Below, in pieces: positions 39,871 to 48,100 of a stretch of 64,000 nt of DNA; position 1 is the first letter of the stretch; every line of letters starts with the position of its first letter. Under the pieces are notes generated by a model that saw only the letters and a program-made list of their open reading frames with translations, was not told where the DNA came from and did no database searches. A program made the translations under genes and the position numbers. The stretch is from Variovorax paradoxus (GTDB lineage: Bacteria > Pseudomonadota > Gammaproteobacteria > Burkholderiales > Burkholderiaceae_C), in assembly GCF_018614875.1 (NCBI RefSeq), contig NZ_JAGGNW010000002.1, positions 496,001 to 560,000 of the forward strand, given 5' to 3'.

Positions 39871-40338
39871 TCAGGCAGGCGAGGAGCGCAGGCCGTAGGT
39901 CTTGCCGCCGACGAACACGTATTCGGCGCGCAGCACCGGATCGCCTTTTTCGCCGGTGAAGGTGAAGCCCAGCGCGGCCACCGGGGTGCCGGGCTTGATC
40001 TCCTCGAGCCCCCAGGCCTGCAGCCGCGTGAGCGGCGCCAGTTCGATCAGCCACTTGCGGTCGCGCCGCATGGGCAGCTGCGCCTTGGCCAGCAGCGCGG
40101 GGCCGTCGACGGCCGCGCTTTGCCTGGGCAGAGGGCGCTGCTTCAGGTCGGGCGGCAAGACCGGGTTCTCGGGCAGCTCGAGTTCCACCTCGCCATGCGG
40201 ATTGCGCCACATGACCCGGGTCGCACGCCCCTCCAGATAGAGCGGGCGGTCCTGGTCGAAGCTGCTCCATCCATGGTGCGCCCAGACCGGCAGGGCCAGG
40301 CCCAGCGAACCGGCAACGAACAAGCGTCTCTGAATCAT
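39871..40338 (-). CDS. Secreted DUF6152-like protein
   Basis: A 155-residue protein beginning with a short signal-like segment (RRLFVAGSLGLALPVWA), followed by HHGWSSFDQDRPLYLEGRATRVMWRNPHGEVEL. The HHGWSSFD start and the MWRNPHGE motif are characteristic of the DUF6152 family of periplasmic proteins of unknown function. It lies 14 bp downstream of a small membrane-protein gene, so the two probably form a unit. Both are divergent from the ECF sigma operon. Function not known. Confidence 0.8.
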   Translation of the reverse strand: MIQRRLFVAGSLGLALPVWAHHGWSSFDQDRPLYLEGRATRVMWRNPHGEVELELPENPVLPPDLKQRPLPRQSAAVDGPALLAKAQLPMRRDRKWLIELAPLTRLQAWGLEEIKPGTPVAALGFTFTGEKGDPVLRAEYVFVGGKTYGLRSSPA

Positions 40339-40352
40339 CTCGATCTCCTTGC

Positions 40353-40772
40353 TCAGATGTAGGCAATCCAACGCCCGCAGATGATGACAGCGAGCCAAAA
40401 CCCCAGTGACAAAAGGCATTGCATCTTCGCCATCGGACCGGTGGCAGCAAGGCCGCCGCGAACGTGGAACCAGACGGCATTGGCGCCCGCCAGGGCAATC
40501 AGCAAAAGCTTGATCCGAAAGGCGGAGTTGGCCAGCAGTTCGCCGGGTTGCGTGGAAAACATCGTGAGGCCGGTGGCGGCGCACAGCCCGAAGCCGACGA
40601 GCGCCGGCAGCAGCGTGAGGCGGGCCAACTGCCCTTGCGGCAGCTCCCGGCCAAGGCCGAGCACGCGCAGTTCGAACACCAGCAGCCCACCGAACAGCAG
40701 CGCGATGCCGATGATGTGCACCACCTCGAGCGCCGGATAGGCCCAGGGGTGCGAGACCAGTCCGGCCAGCAT
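40353..40772 (-). CDS. Small integral membrane protein
   Basis: About 139 residues with four predicted membrane helices: VVHIIGIALLFGGLLVFELRVLGL, LTLLPALVGFGLCAATGLTMF, FRIKLLLIALAGANAVWFHV and LLSLGFWLAVIICGRWIAYI. A histidine in the first helix (LEVVHIIG) and another in the third (AVWFHV) would suit haem or metal binding, a pattern I associate with DUF6644-type membrane proteins, but this is not certain. The ATG at 40772 is used; a TTG at 40781 is possible. It pairs with the DUF6152-like gene and is divergent from the ECF sigma gene. Confidence 0.78.
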   Translation of the reverse strand: MLAGLVSHPWAYPALEVVHIIGIALLFGGLLVFELRVLGLGRELPQGQLARLTLLPALVGFGLCAATGLTMFSTQPGELLANSAFRIKLLLIALAGANAVWFHVRGGLAATGPMAKMQCLLSLGFWLAVIICGRWIAYI

Positions 40773-40936
40773 CGGCGTCAAATCCGGGCCGGGGGATGTT
40801 CAGAGACCGAAAGGCATGGAGTGGCGGATTGCATGGGACGTTCCTTCCATGGGTTCGGGCGAGCTTAGCCGAGGACGCATCCGGCGTCGCCGCCGGGCAC
40901 GGCACAATCCGGCGGGATCTTTTTTTCGAAAGGGCT

Positions 40937-40962
40937 GTAACCAGCCGGTCCGATGGCACGAA
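40937..40962 (+). promoter_or_regulatory. ECF sigma-dependent promoter (GTAACC-N16-CGAA)
   Basis: GTAACC at 40937-40942 and CGAA at 40959-40962 are separated by exactly 16 bp. This matches the promoter form I recall for Caulobacter SigF, whose operon also encodes a DUF1109 anti-sigma factor. It ends 23 bp before the ATG of the sigma gene, so autoregulation is predicted. Confidence 0.75.
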
Positions 40963-40985
40963 ACACAGTGGACAGCAGGACGCGA

Positions 40986-41534
40986 ATGAGCGACGCCGAG
41001 GTGGCGCTGCGGGGCCTGTTCTTGCGCGGCCTCGATGGCGACGCAGCGGCCTATCGCGAATTCCTGCAAAGACTCAGCGCGCATCTGCGCGCCTTTCTGG
41101 GCAAGCGCCTGTTCGGCTGGCCCGACGATGTGGAAGACCTTGTCCAGGAATGCCTGCTCGCCATGCACAACCAGCGCCACACCTACCAGAGCGACCAGCC
41201 GCTGACGGCCTGGGTGCATGCCATTGCGCGCTACAAGATGATCGACCTGCTGCGCGCCAAGTCCGCGCGCGAAGCATTGCATGACCCGCTGGACGACGAC
41301 CTCGAAGTGTTCGCCGAATCGGCCATCGATGCCAGCGACGCGCGGCGCGATCTGGGTGGCCTGCTGCAGACGCTGCCGGAGCGCCAGCGCTTGCCGATCG
41401 TGCACGTGAAGCTCGAAGGCCTTTCGGTGGCCGAGACGGCAAGCCTGACCGGCATGTCCGAGTCGGCCGTGAAGGTCGGCATCCACCGCGGGCTCAAGGC
41501 GCTCGCCGCCAGGCTCGGGAGCAAGGCGCCATGA
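40986..41534 (+). CDS. ECF RNA polymerase sigma factor (SigF-like)
   Basis: A 182-residue sigma factor with region 2 ([27 protein letters not shown] ... [19 protein letters not shown]) and region 4 ([48 protein letters not shown]). The ATG at 40986 has AGGA six bases upstream. An ATG at 40953 in the same frame lies inside the predicted promoter and is rejected. The stop overlaps the next gene, a DUF1109 membrane protein, by four bases: the classic sigma/anti-sigma pair. In related systems the pair responds to heavy metals or oxidants. Confidence 0.93.
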   Translation: MSDAEVALRGLFLRGLDGDAAAYREFLQRLSAHLRAFLGKRLFGWPDDVEDLVQECLLAMHNQRHTYQSDQPLTAWVHAIARYKMIDLLRAKSAREALHDPLDDDLEVFAESAIDASDARRDLGGLLQTLPERQRLPIVHVKLEGLSVAETASLTGMSESAVKVGIHRGLKALAARLGSKAP

Positions 41535-42172
41535 AAACCGACGATCTCGTGGCCATGCTGGCCACCGGCACCGTGGCCGCGCCGCGCCGCGCCGCGGGGC
41601 GCCACCTGGCGCTTGCGCTGCTGGCCGGGCTGCCGGTGTCCTTCGCCATCCTGTTCACCGAGTACGGTCTGCGCCGCGATCTGGTGCAGGCCATGTTCTG
41701 GCCGATGTTCTGGGTCAAGGTGCTGTTTCCGCTGTGCATTGCGGCGGCCGCCTTCGTGATGGTGCAGCGCCTCGCGCGGCCGGGCGTGCCGGTGCGGCGC
41801 GCCTGGATCGGCATCGCGGTGCCGGTGCTCGTGGTGTGGGTGTTGGCGGCCATGGCCTGGTTCAACGCGCCGTCCGGAGAGCGCATGCCGTTGCTCATGG
41901 GCCAGTCGTGGCGCGTTTGCGCACTCAGCATCGGGCTCATGGCGCTGCCGGTCTTCGCGGCCGCGCTGCTGGTGCTGAAGGGAATGGCGCCCACGCGGCC
42001 TGCGCTGGCCGGTGCGGCCGCCGGCGGGCTGGCCGGCGGGGTGGGCGCGGCCGTGTACGCGCTGCATTGCATCGAACTGACGGCACCCTTCCTGGCGGTC
42101 TGGTACGTCAGCGGGATCGCGCTGCCGGTGCTGGTGGGCGCCTTGCTCGGGCCGCGCCTGCTGCGCTGGTGA
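41531..42172 (+). CDS. DUF1109/NrsF-family anti-sigma factor
   Basis: A 213-residue membrane protein with about six helices and a short cytoplasmic N-terminus ([13 protein letters not shown]), which would bind the sigma factor. Cysteines C130 ([11 protein letters not shown]) and C180 ([12 protein letters not shown]) sit almost exactly where Caulobacter NrsF has the two conserved cysteines needed for sensing. The motif HCIELTAPF is characteristic of the family. Translation is coupled to the sigma gene by ATGA. The inferred role is holding the sigma factor at the membrane until a thiol-reactive signal arrives. Confidence 0.9.
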   Translation: MKTDDLVAMLATGTVAAPRRAAGRHLALALLAGLPVSFAILFTEYGLRRDLVQAMFWPMFWVKVLFPLCIAAAAFVMVQRLARPGVPVRRAWIGIAVPVLVVWVLAAMAWFNAPSGERMPLLMGQSWRVCALSIGLMALPVFAAALLVLKGMAPTRPALAGAAAGGLAGGVGAAVYALHCIELTAPFLAVWYVSGIALPVLVGALLGPRLLRW

Positions 42173-42194
42173 ACAACGGCCCCCGGGGCCTGGC

Positions 42195-43703
<1,509 letters not shown>

Positions 43704-43754
43704 GAAGGGGCTCCGGGTCGTATCGAAGCGGGCAGTCTAATCAAGCCGCCCTCC

Positions 43755-43760
43755 TATAAT
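43755..43760 (+). promoter_or_regulatory. Candidate -10 element before the aryl-polyene-like cluster
   Basis: A perfect TATAAT lies 46 bp before the acyl carrier protein start. No good -35 hexamer is found 16-18 bp upstream, so any promoter here may need an activator. Confidence 0.45.
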
Positions 43761-43794
43761 CCACGGCCCCCGAGGTAGTTACGGAAAAAGTTTC

Positions 43795-43800
43795 AGGAGG
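43795..43800 (+). promoter_or_regulatory. Strong Shine-Dalgarno AGGAGG deciding a TTG start
   Basis: AGGAGG is spaced five bases from TTG at 43806. This supports TTG as the start of the acyl carrier protein. Confidence 0.8.
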
Positions 43801-43805
43801 TTTTC

Positions 43806-44117
43806 TTGCCATCGACTGCTCAGCCCCCCATTCCCGCCGCTGGCGATTCACCTGAACAGTCGCCGATTGAAAAAGAGTTGGCCGTCTTGCTGGTGAACGC
43901 GCTCAACCTGGAGGTCGCGCCCGAAGACATCGTGCCTACCGATCCGCTGTACGGCGAAGGCCTCGGCCTCGATTCGATCGACATCCTCGAGGTTGCGCTC
44001 GAGGTGTCCCGGCGCTACGGCTTCCAGCTGCGTTCGGACGACGAGCGCAACCAGCAGATCTTCCAGTCGCTGCGCACGCTCGCGACCCACGTCGCCCAGC
44101 ATCGCAGCGCTTCCTGA
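43806..44117 (+). CDS. Acyl carrier protein (aryl-polyene-type cluster)
   Basis: A 103-residue protein with a Pro/Ser-rich leader of about 20 residues and a four-helix carrier domain. The phosphopantetheine attachment serine is in GLGLDSIDILEVALEVS (Ser near residue 59). It starts at TTG, supported by a perfect AGGAGG. It is the first gene of a tightly packed ten-gene plus-strand series and is inferred to carry the growing polyene chain. Reference aryl polyene clusters usually encode two carrier proteins; only one is seen here. Confidence 0.92.
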   Translation: MPSTAQPPIPAAGDSPEQSPIEKELAVLLVNALNLEVAPEDIVPTDPLYGEGLGLDSIDILEVALEVSRRYGFQLRSDDERNQQIFQSLRTLATHVAQHRSAS

Positions 44118-44120
44118 TCC

Positions 44121-44765
44121 ATGTCTCGATGGCGACTGGCGCTCCTGCTGCTGGTGGGAGTGGCATATGCCGGCCTCTCTCACTGGATGATGCTGTTCCA
44201 CCCCACGGAGCCGTGGGCCGTGGTGGTTTTGCTCGGTCCGCTCTGGCTGGCCGCCATGGGCTTTGCCGCGAGCAAGTTCGGCCGCTGGGGCTTCGCTGTG
44301 GCCATGCTGCTGGGCATCGGCGGCTTTGCGCTCGTGTTCCTGGGTGAGGCGGGCGATACCAACCGGCTCTACGTCTTCCAGCACGTCGCCATCAACGGCC
44401 TGCTGTGCGGCTGGTTCGGCGCCTCGCTGCGCGGCCACGGCCTGCCGCTGATCAGCCAGTTCGCGCAGCGCGTGCATCCGCTCAAGGGCCACATGCTGGC
44501 CTACACCACGCAGCTCACCCGCATCTGGACTGGCTACTTCGCGCTGGTGGTGGTGTCGTCCATCGTGGTGTACCTGACACTGCCTTTTTCGGCCTGGTCG
44601 CTGCTGGCAAACGTGCTGACGCCGCTGTCGGTCACTCTTCTTTTCGTGGGCGAGCACCTGGTGCGCTACCGGCTGCATCCCGAGTTCGAGCGCACGCGGC
44701 TCATCGACGCGGTGCGCGCCTTCCAGGGTGCACCGCCCGTCGACCACAGCAGCGGCGGGCGTTGA
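44121..44765 (+). CDS. COG4648 family membrane protein
   Basis: A 214-residue integral membrane protein with about six helices, beginning LALLLLVGVAYAGLSHWMMLF and continuing with WAVVVLLGPLWLAAMGF and later pairs. A short polar loop carries RVHPLKGHMLAYTTQLTRIWTGYF, which is conserved in the family found beside the carrier protein in aryl polyene clusters. The function is not known. It starts three bases after the carrier protein stop and is followed 17 bp later by the AMP ligase. Confidence 0.85.
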   Translation: MSRWRLALLLLVGVAYAGLSHWMMLFHPTEPWAVVVLLGPLWLAAMGFAASKFGRWGFAVAMLLGIGGFALVFLGEAGDTNRLYVFQHVAINGLLCGWFGASLRGHGLPLISQFAQRVHPLKGHMLAYTTQLTRIWTGYFALVVVSSIVVYLTLPFSAWSLLANVLTPLSVTLLFVGEHLVRYRLHPEFERTRLIDAVRAFQGAPPVDHSSGGR

Positions 44766-44782
44766 AACAAGGTGGTGCTCCA

Positions 44783-46492
44783 ATGACCGCCGATACCCGC
44801 CTGCTGCCGCTGATCGCGAACCGGGACCTCGACGCGCCCCTGGCCTGGCGCGCCGGCGTGCCGGTGAGCACGCGCCAGTTCCTGGCCGACGTGGCCCGCT
44901 TCGCGCCGGAGCTGCCGGCCCAAGGGAAGGCCGTCAATCTTTGCGTCGACCGCTACGCCTTTGCCGTCAGCCTGGCGGCAGCGCTGGTGCGCGGCCACGC
45001 GAGCCTGCTGCCGCCCGATGCGCGGCCCGACACGCTCGCGCGCCTGCTCGAATCCGGCGGACCGAAGCTTTTCGCGCTGACCGACGACGCCCGGCTTGCC
45101 ACGTCGGGCATGCCGCGCGTGCTGATCGAAGACCGCACCAGCCCTGCAGGCGAAGCCGGCCTCGACGTACCGGCCATCGACGGCGCCATGCACGCCGTGA
45201 GCCTGCTGACCTCCGGCTCCACCGGCGTGCCTCAGCCGCACGCCAAGCGGTGGGACACACTGGTCGGCGACGTTGCGGTGGCGGTGGAGCGGCTCTCCAG
45301 CCTGCTCGGCCTGCCTTCGCTCGCCGGGCTGACGCTGGTTGCGACGGTGCCGGTGCAGCACAGCTACGGACTGGAATCGTCGGTGCTGCTGGCCATGCTT
45401 GGCGGTGCCGCGTTCGACAGCGGGCGGCCGTTCTTTCCGGCCGATGTGGCGAAAACGCTGGCCTCGGTGCCGCGCCCGCGCGCGCTGGTCACCACGCCTT
45501 TCCACTTGAAGACGCTGCTGCTCTCGGGCATCGAGCTGCCGCCGGTCGACCTGATCCTTTCCGCCACCGCGCCGCTGTCGCCGCAGCTGGCGGCCCAGGC
45601 CGAACAGGCGCTCGGCGGCGTGCTGATCGAGATCTACGGCAGCACCGAATCCGGCCAGGTGGCCACCCGCCGCACCACGCAGAGCGAGGTCTGGGAGAAC
45701 TTCGGCAACATCCGCGTGCATGCCGAGGCGGGCGAGGGCGAGGGGCCCGAGCGCTTCATCTTCAGCGGCGATTTCCTGCCCGAGCCCACGCCCATGGCCG
45801 ACGTGCTCGAACTGCTCGACGCGCGCCGCTTCCGGCTGTTCGGCCGCGCCAACGACCTGATCCACGTGGCGGGCCGGCGCAGTTCGCTCGCGCACCTGAA
45901 CTATCACCTCAACAGCATTCCGGGCGTCGAGGATGGCGCGTTCTGGCTGCCCGACGAAGTGGCCGACGGCGTGGTTCGCCCCGTGGCCTTCGTGGTGGCG
46001 CCCACGCTCTCCGCCGGCGAAATCATCGCCGCGCTGCGGCAGCGGCTGGAGCCGGTGTTCGTGCCGCGCCGCGTGGTGCAGGTGAAGGCTTTCCCGCGCG
46101 AAGGCACCGGCAAGCTCACGGTGCGGGCACTGCGCGAATTCGCGCTCGCGCAACTCGCGGAAGACGACACGCCGGTGCAGCTGGCGCATGCGGTGCCCAC
46201 CGACCATCCGGCGTTCGCCGGGCACTTTCCGGGCCAGCCGCTGCTGCCGGGAGCGCTGATACTGGCCGAGGTCATGGAAGCCGTGCAGCGCGTGCCGGCG
46301 CTGGCCGCCCGGCTGGGTCGCCATCCCACGCTCGCGGCCGCCAAGTTTCTCGCGCCCGTGAGGCCGGGAAGCATGCTCTCCATCGAGCTGCAACCCGAGT
46401 CCGGCGCCGCGCGCGGCGTGCGCTTCGACGTGCGCTGCGACGGCGTGCTGGCTGTCACCGGCCGCTGGACCGCCGTGCAAGAGTCTGCGTGA
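44783..46492 (+). CDS. AMP-dependent acyl-ACP synthetase fused to a hotdog dehydratase domain
   Basis: A 569-residue two-domain protein. Residues 1 to about 450 are an adenylate-forming enzyme: P-loop LLTSGSTGVPQPHAKRW near 150, the IEIYGSTESGQVATRR motif near 286, and RLFGRANDLIHVAGRR near 352. The catalytic lysine is likely in GTGKLTVRAL. From about 465 on there is a hotdog domain (TDHPAFAGHFPGQPLLPGALILAE) of the FabA/ApeI dehydratase type. It would load an aryl acid onto the carrier protein and dehydrate beta-hydroxyacyl intermediates. In reference aryl polyene clusters these are usually separate proteins. Confidence 0.88.
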   Translation: MTADTRLLPLIANRDLDAPLAWRAGVPVSTRQFLADVARFAPELPAQGKAVNLCVDRYAFAVSLAAALVRGHASLLPPDARPDTLARLLESGGPKLFALTDDARLATSGMPRVLIEDRTSPAGEAGLDVPAIDGAMHAVSLLTSGSTGVPQPHAKRWDTLVGDVAVAVERLSSLLGLPSLAGLTLVATVPVQHSYGLESSVLLAMLGGAAFDSGRPFFPADVAKTLASVPRPRALVTTPFHLKTLLLSGIELPPVDLILSATAPLSPQLAAQAEQALGGVLIEIYGSTESGQVATRRTTQSEVWENFGNIRVHAEAGEGEGPERFIFSGDFLPEPTPMADVLELLDARRFRLFGRANDLIHVAGRRSSLAHLNYHLNSIPGVEDGAFWLPDEVADGVVRPVAFVVAPTLSAGEIIAALRQRLEPVFVPRRVVQVKAFPREGTGKLTVRALREFALAQLAEDDTPVQLAHAVPTDHPAFAGHFPGQPLLPGALILAEVMEAVQRVPALAARLGRHPTLAAAKFLAPVRPGSMLSIELQPESGAARGVRFDVRCDGVLAVTGRWTAVQESA

Positions 46493-47490
46493 TGAAGCAT
46501 ACCGACGCCGAGACGCGCGCCGTGAAAGATGTAGCGCACGCAGGCCAGCGCGGCGACTGGGCGCACACGCCCGAGCGCAGCAACATGCTGGCGCTGCGCT
46601 TCATCTGCCTGATGGCGCTGGTCTGCGGGCGCCACGTCACGCGCCTGCTGCTGCCGCCGATCAGCCTGTACTTCCTGCTGTTCGCACCCGCGCCGCGCCG
46701 CCACATCAAGCGCTACCTGTTCAGGGCCATCGGTCCGCACGCCGGCTGGATCGACGGCTACCGCCTGCTGCACGCCTTTGCCTCGACGGTGCTCGACCGG
46801 GTGTACTTCCTGCGCGGGCGCATGAATCTGTTCGACGTGAAGGTCCAGGGCAACCAGGCGCTGGAAACCGAGGCGTTGAAAGGGCGCGGCGCCTTCCTGC
46901 TTGGCGCGCACGTCGGCAGCTTCGAGGCGATGGGCGCCTGCAGGCAAAAAAGCCAGCACAAGCACGACCTGCGGCTTGCGATGCTGATGTACCCCGACAA
47001 CGCACAGCGCATCACGGCCATCCTCAACGCCATCAGCCTGCCTGAACTGCGGCCCCACGTGATCGCGCTCGGACGCCCGCATTCGATGCTCGCGCTGCGC
47101 GACTGGCTCGACGGTGGCGGCCTCGGCGGCATGCTCGTCGACCGGACCCTGCCGGGCAGCGAGGATCAACCCGCGCAGCAGCGCGGCAACAGCATCGTGT
47201 TGCCGTTCCTGGGCCAGCCCGCAAGCTTCGACGACGGCCCGTTTCGCCTGGCGGCGCTGCTGCGGCGCAAGGTGTTCTTCATGGCCGGCCTCTATGGCGG
47301 CGGCGCGCGCTACGATGTCCGGTTCGACCTGCTGGCCGACTTCAGCGAGCGGGCGCTCGACCCCGCCGAGCGGGAACGCCGCATCCGCGCGGCGGTCGAA
47401 GCCTACGTGGTGCGCCTGGAAGCGCTGTGCCGCGCCTATCCGTACAACTGGTTCAACTTTCATGATTTCTGGCTCGAAGATTCGGTTTGA
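46492..47490 (+). CDS. LpxL/HtrB-family lysophospholipid acyltransferase
   Basis: A 332-residue inner-membrane acyltransferase with one N-terminal hydrophobic stretch (LLLPPISLYFLLFAPAP). The active-site motif is LLGAHVGSFEAMGA (histidine near residue 140), followed by a second conserved block GGMLVDRTLPGSED and the late YNWFNFHDFW, typical of the family in aryl polyene clusters. It probably transfers the finished polyene or another acyl chain to a lipid head group. Its start overlaps the ligase stop by one base, and the next gene begins 29 bp before its end. Confidence 0.9.
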   Translation: MKHTDAETRAVKDVAHAGQRGDWAHTPERSNMLALRFICLMALVCGRHVTRLLLPPISLYFLLFAPAPRRHIKRYLFRAIGPHAGWIDGYRLLHAFASTVLDRVYFLRGRMNLFDVKVQGNQALETEALKGRGAFLLGAHVGSFEAMGACRQKSQHKHDLRLAMLMYPDNAQRITAILNAISLPELRPHVIALGRPHSMLALRDWLDGGGLGGMLVDRTLPGSEDQPAQQRGNSIVLPFLGQPASFDDGPFRLAALLRRKVFFMAGLYGGGARYDVRFDLLADFSERALDPAERERRIRAAVEAYVVRLEALCRAYPYNWFNFHDFWLEDSV

Positions 47491-48100
47491 CTGGCTTTGC
47501 CGGAGCCTGCTGCTGGCACTGGCCTGCTGCGCCACGCCGGCCTGGGCTTTCGACCTGCCCGAGCTGATGGGGCTGCTTTCCAGGCAGAAAAGCGGCGAAG
47601 CCCGGTTCACGGAACAGCGCTTCGTGCATGGCCTGGAAGGCCCGCTCGATTCGCGCGGCACCTTGAGCTTCAACGCTCCCGACAAGCTGGTGCGGCGCAC
47701 CTTGTCGCCGCGTGAAGAGACGATGGCGGTCGAAGGCAACACGCTCACGCTGTCGCGCGGCGGGCGCAACCGCACCCTGACGCTCGACAGCATGCCCGAA
47801 CTGCTCGGCCTGGTCGAAGCCATGCGCGGCACCCTGAGCGGCGACGGCACCACCTTGCAGCGTTATTTCCGCAGCACGGTGAGCGGCTCGGCCGGCAACT
47901 GGACGCTCGACCTCCTGCCGGCCGACAGCCGGCTTGCGGCGCAGGTGCGCAGCATCCGCATCAGCGGCCGCGCAAGCGAAGTGCTGGGCCTCGAAATGGA
48001 GTTCGTCGGCGGCGACCGCTCGGTGATGAACATCACGCCCGAGCGCCAGGGCGCCGCACCCACCGCGCCTGCGGGCGCTGCCCGGCACACCACGCCGTGA
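47462..48100 (+). CDS. LolA-like outer-membrane lipoprotein carrier
   Basis: A 212-residue periplasmic protein with a signal peptide (WLCRSLLLALACCATPAWA). The mature part resembles LolA: GLLSRQKSGEARFTEQRFVHGLEGPLDSRGTLSF at the start and a long antiparallel-barrel region after it. In aryl polyene clusters a LolA-like protein accompanies the MMPL exporter and is thought to ferry the lipid-linked pigment across the periplasm. The start overlaps the preceding acyltransferase gene by 29 bp, and the stop overlaps the exporter by four (GTGA). Confidence 0.88.
   Translation: MISGSKIRFDWLCRSLLLALACCATPAWAFDLPELMGLLSRQKSGEARFTEQRFVHGLEGPLDSRGTLSFNAPDKLVRRTLSPREETMAVEGNTLTLSRGGRNRTLTLDSMPELLGLVEAMRGTLSGDGTTLQRYFRSTVSGSAGNWTLDLLPADSRLAAQVRSIRISGRASEVLGLEMEFVGGDRSVMNITPERQGAAPTAPAGAARHTTP

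Noticed and set aside
40953..40988. Upstream ATG start for the ECF sigma factor
   Set aside because: It lies between the -35 and -10 elements of the predicted GTAACC-N16-CGAA promoter and has no ribosome site; the ATG at 40986 has AGGA.
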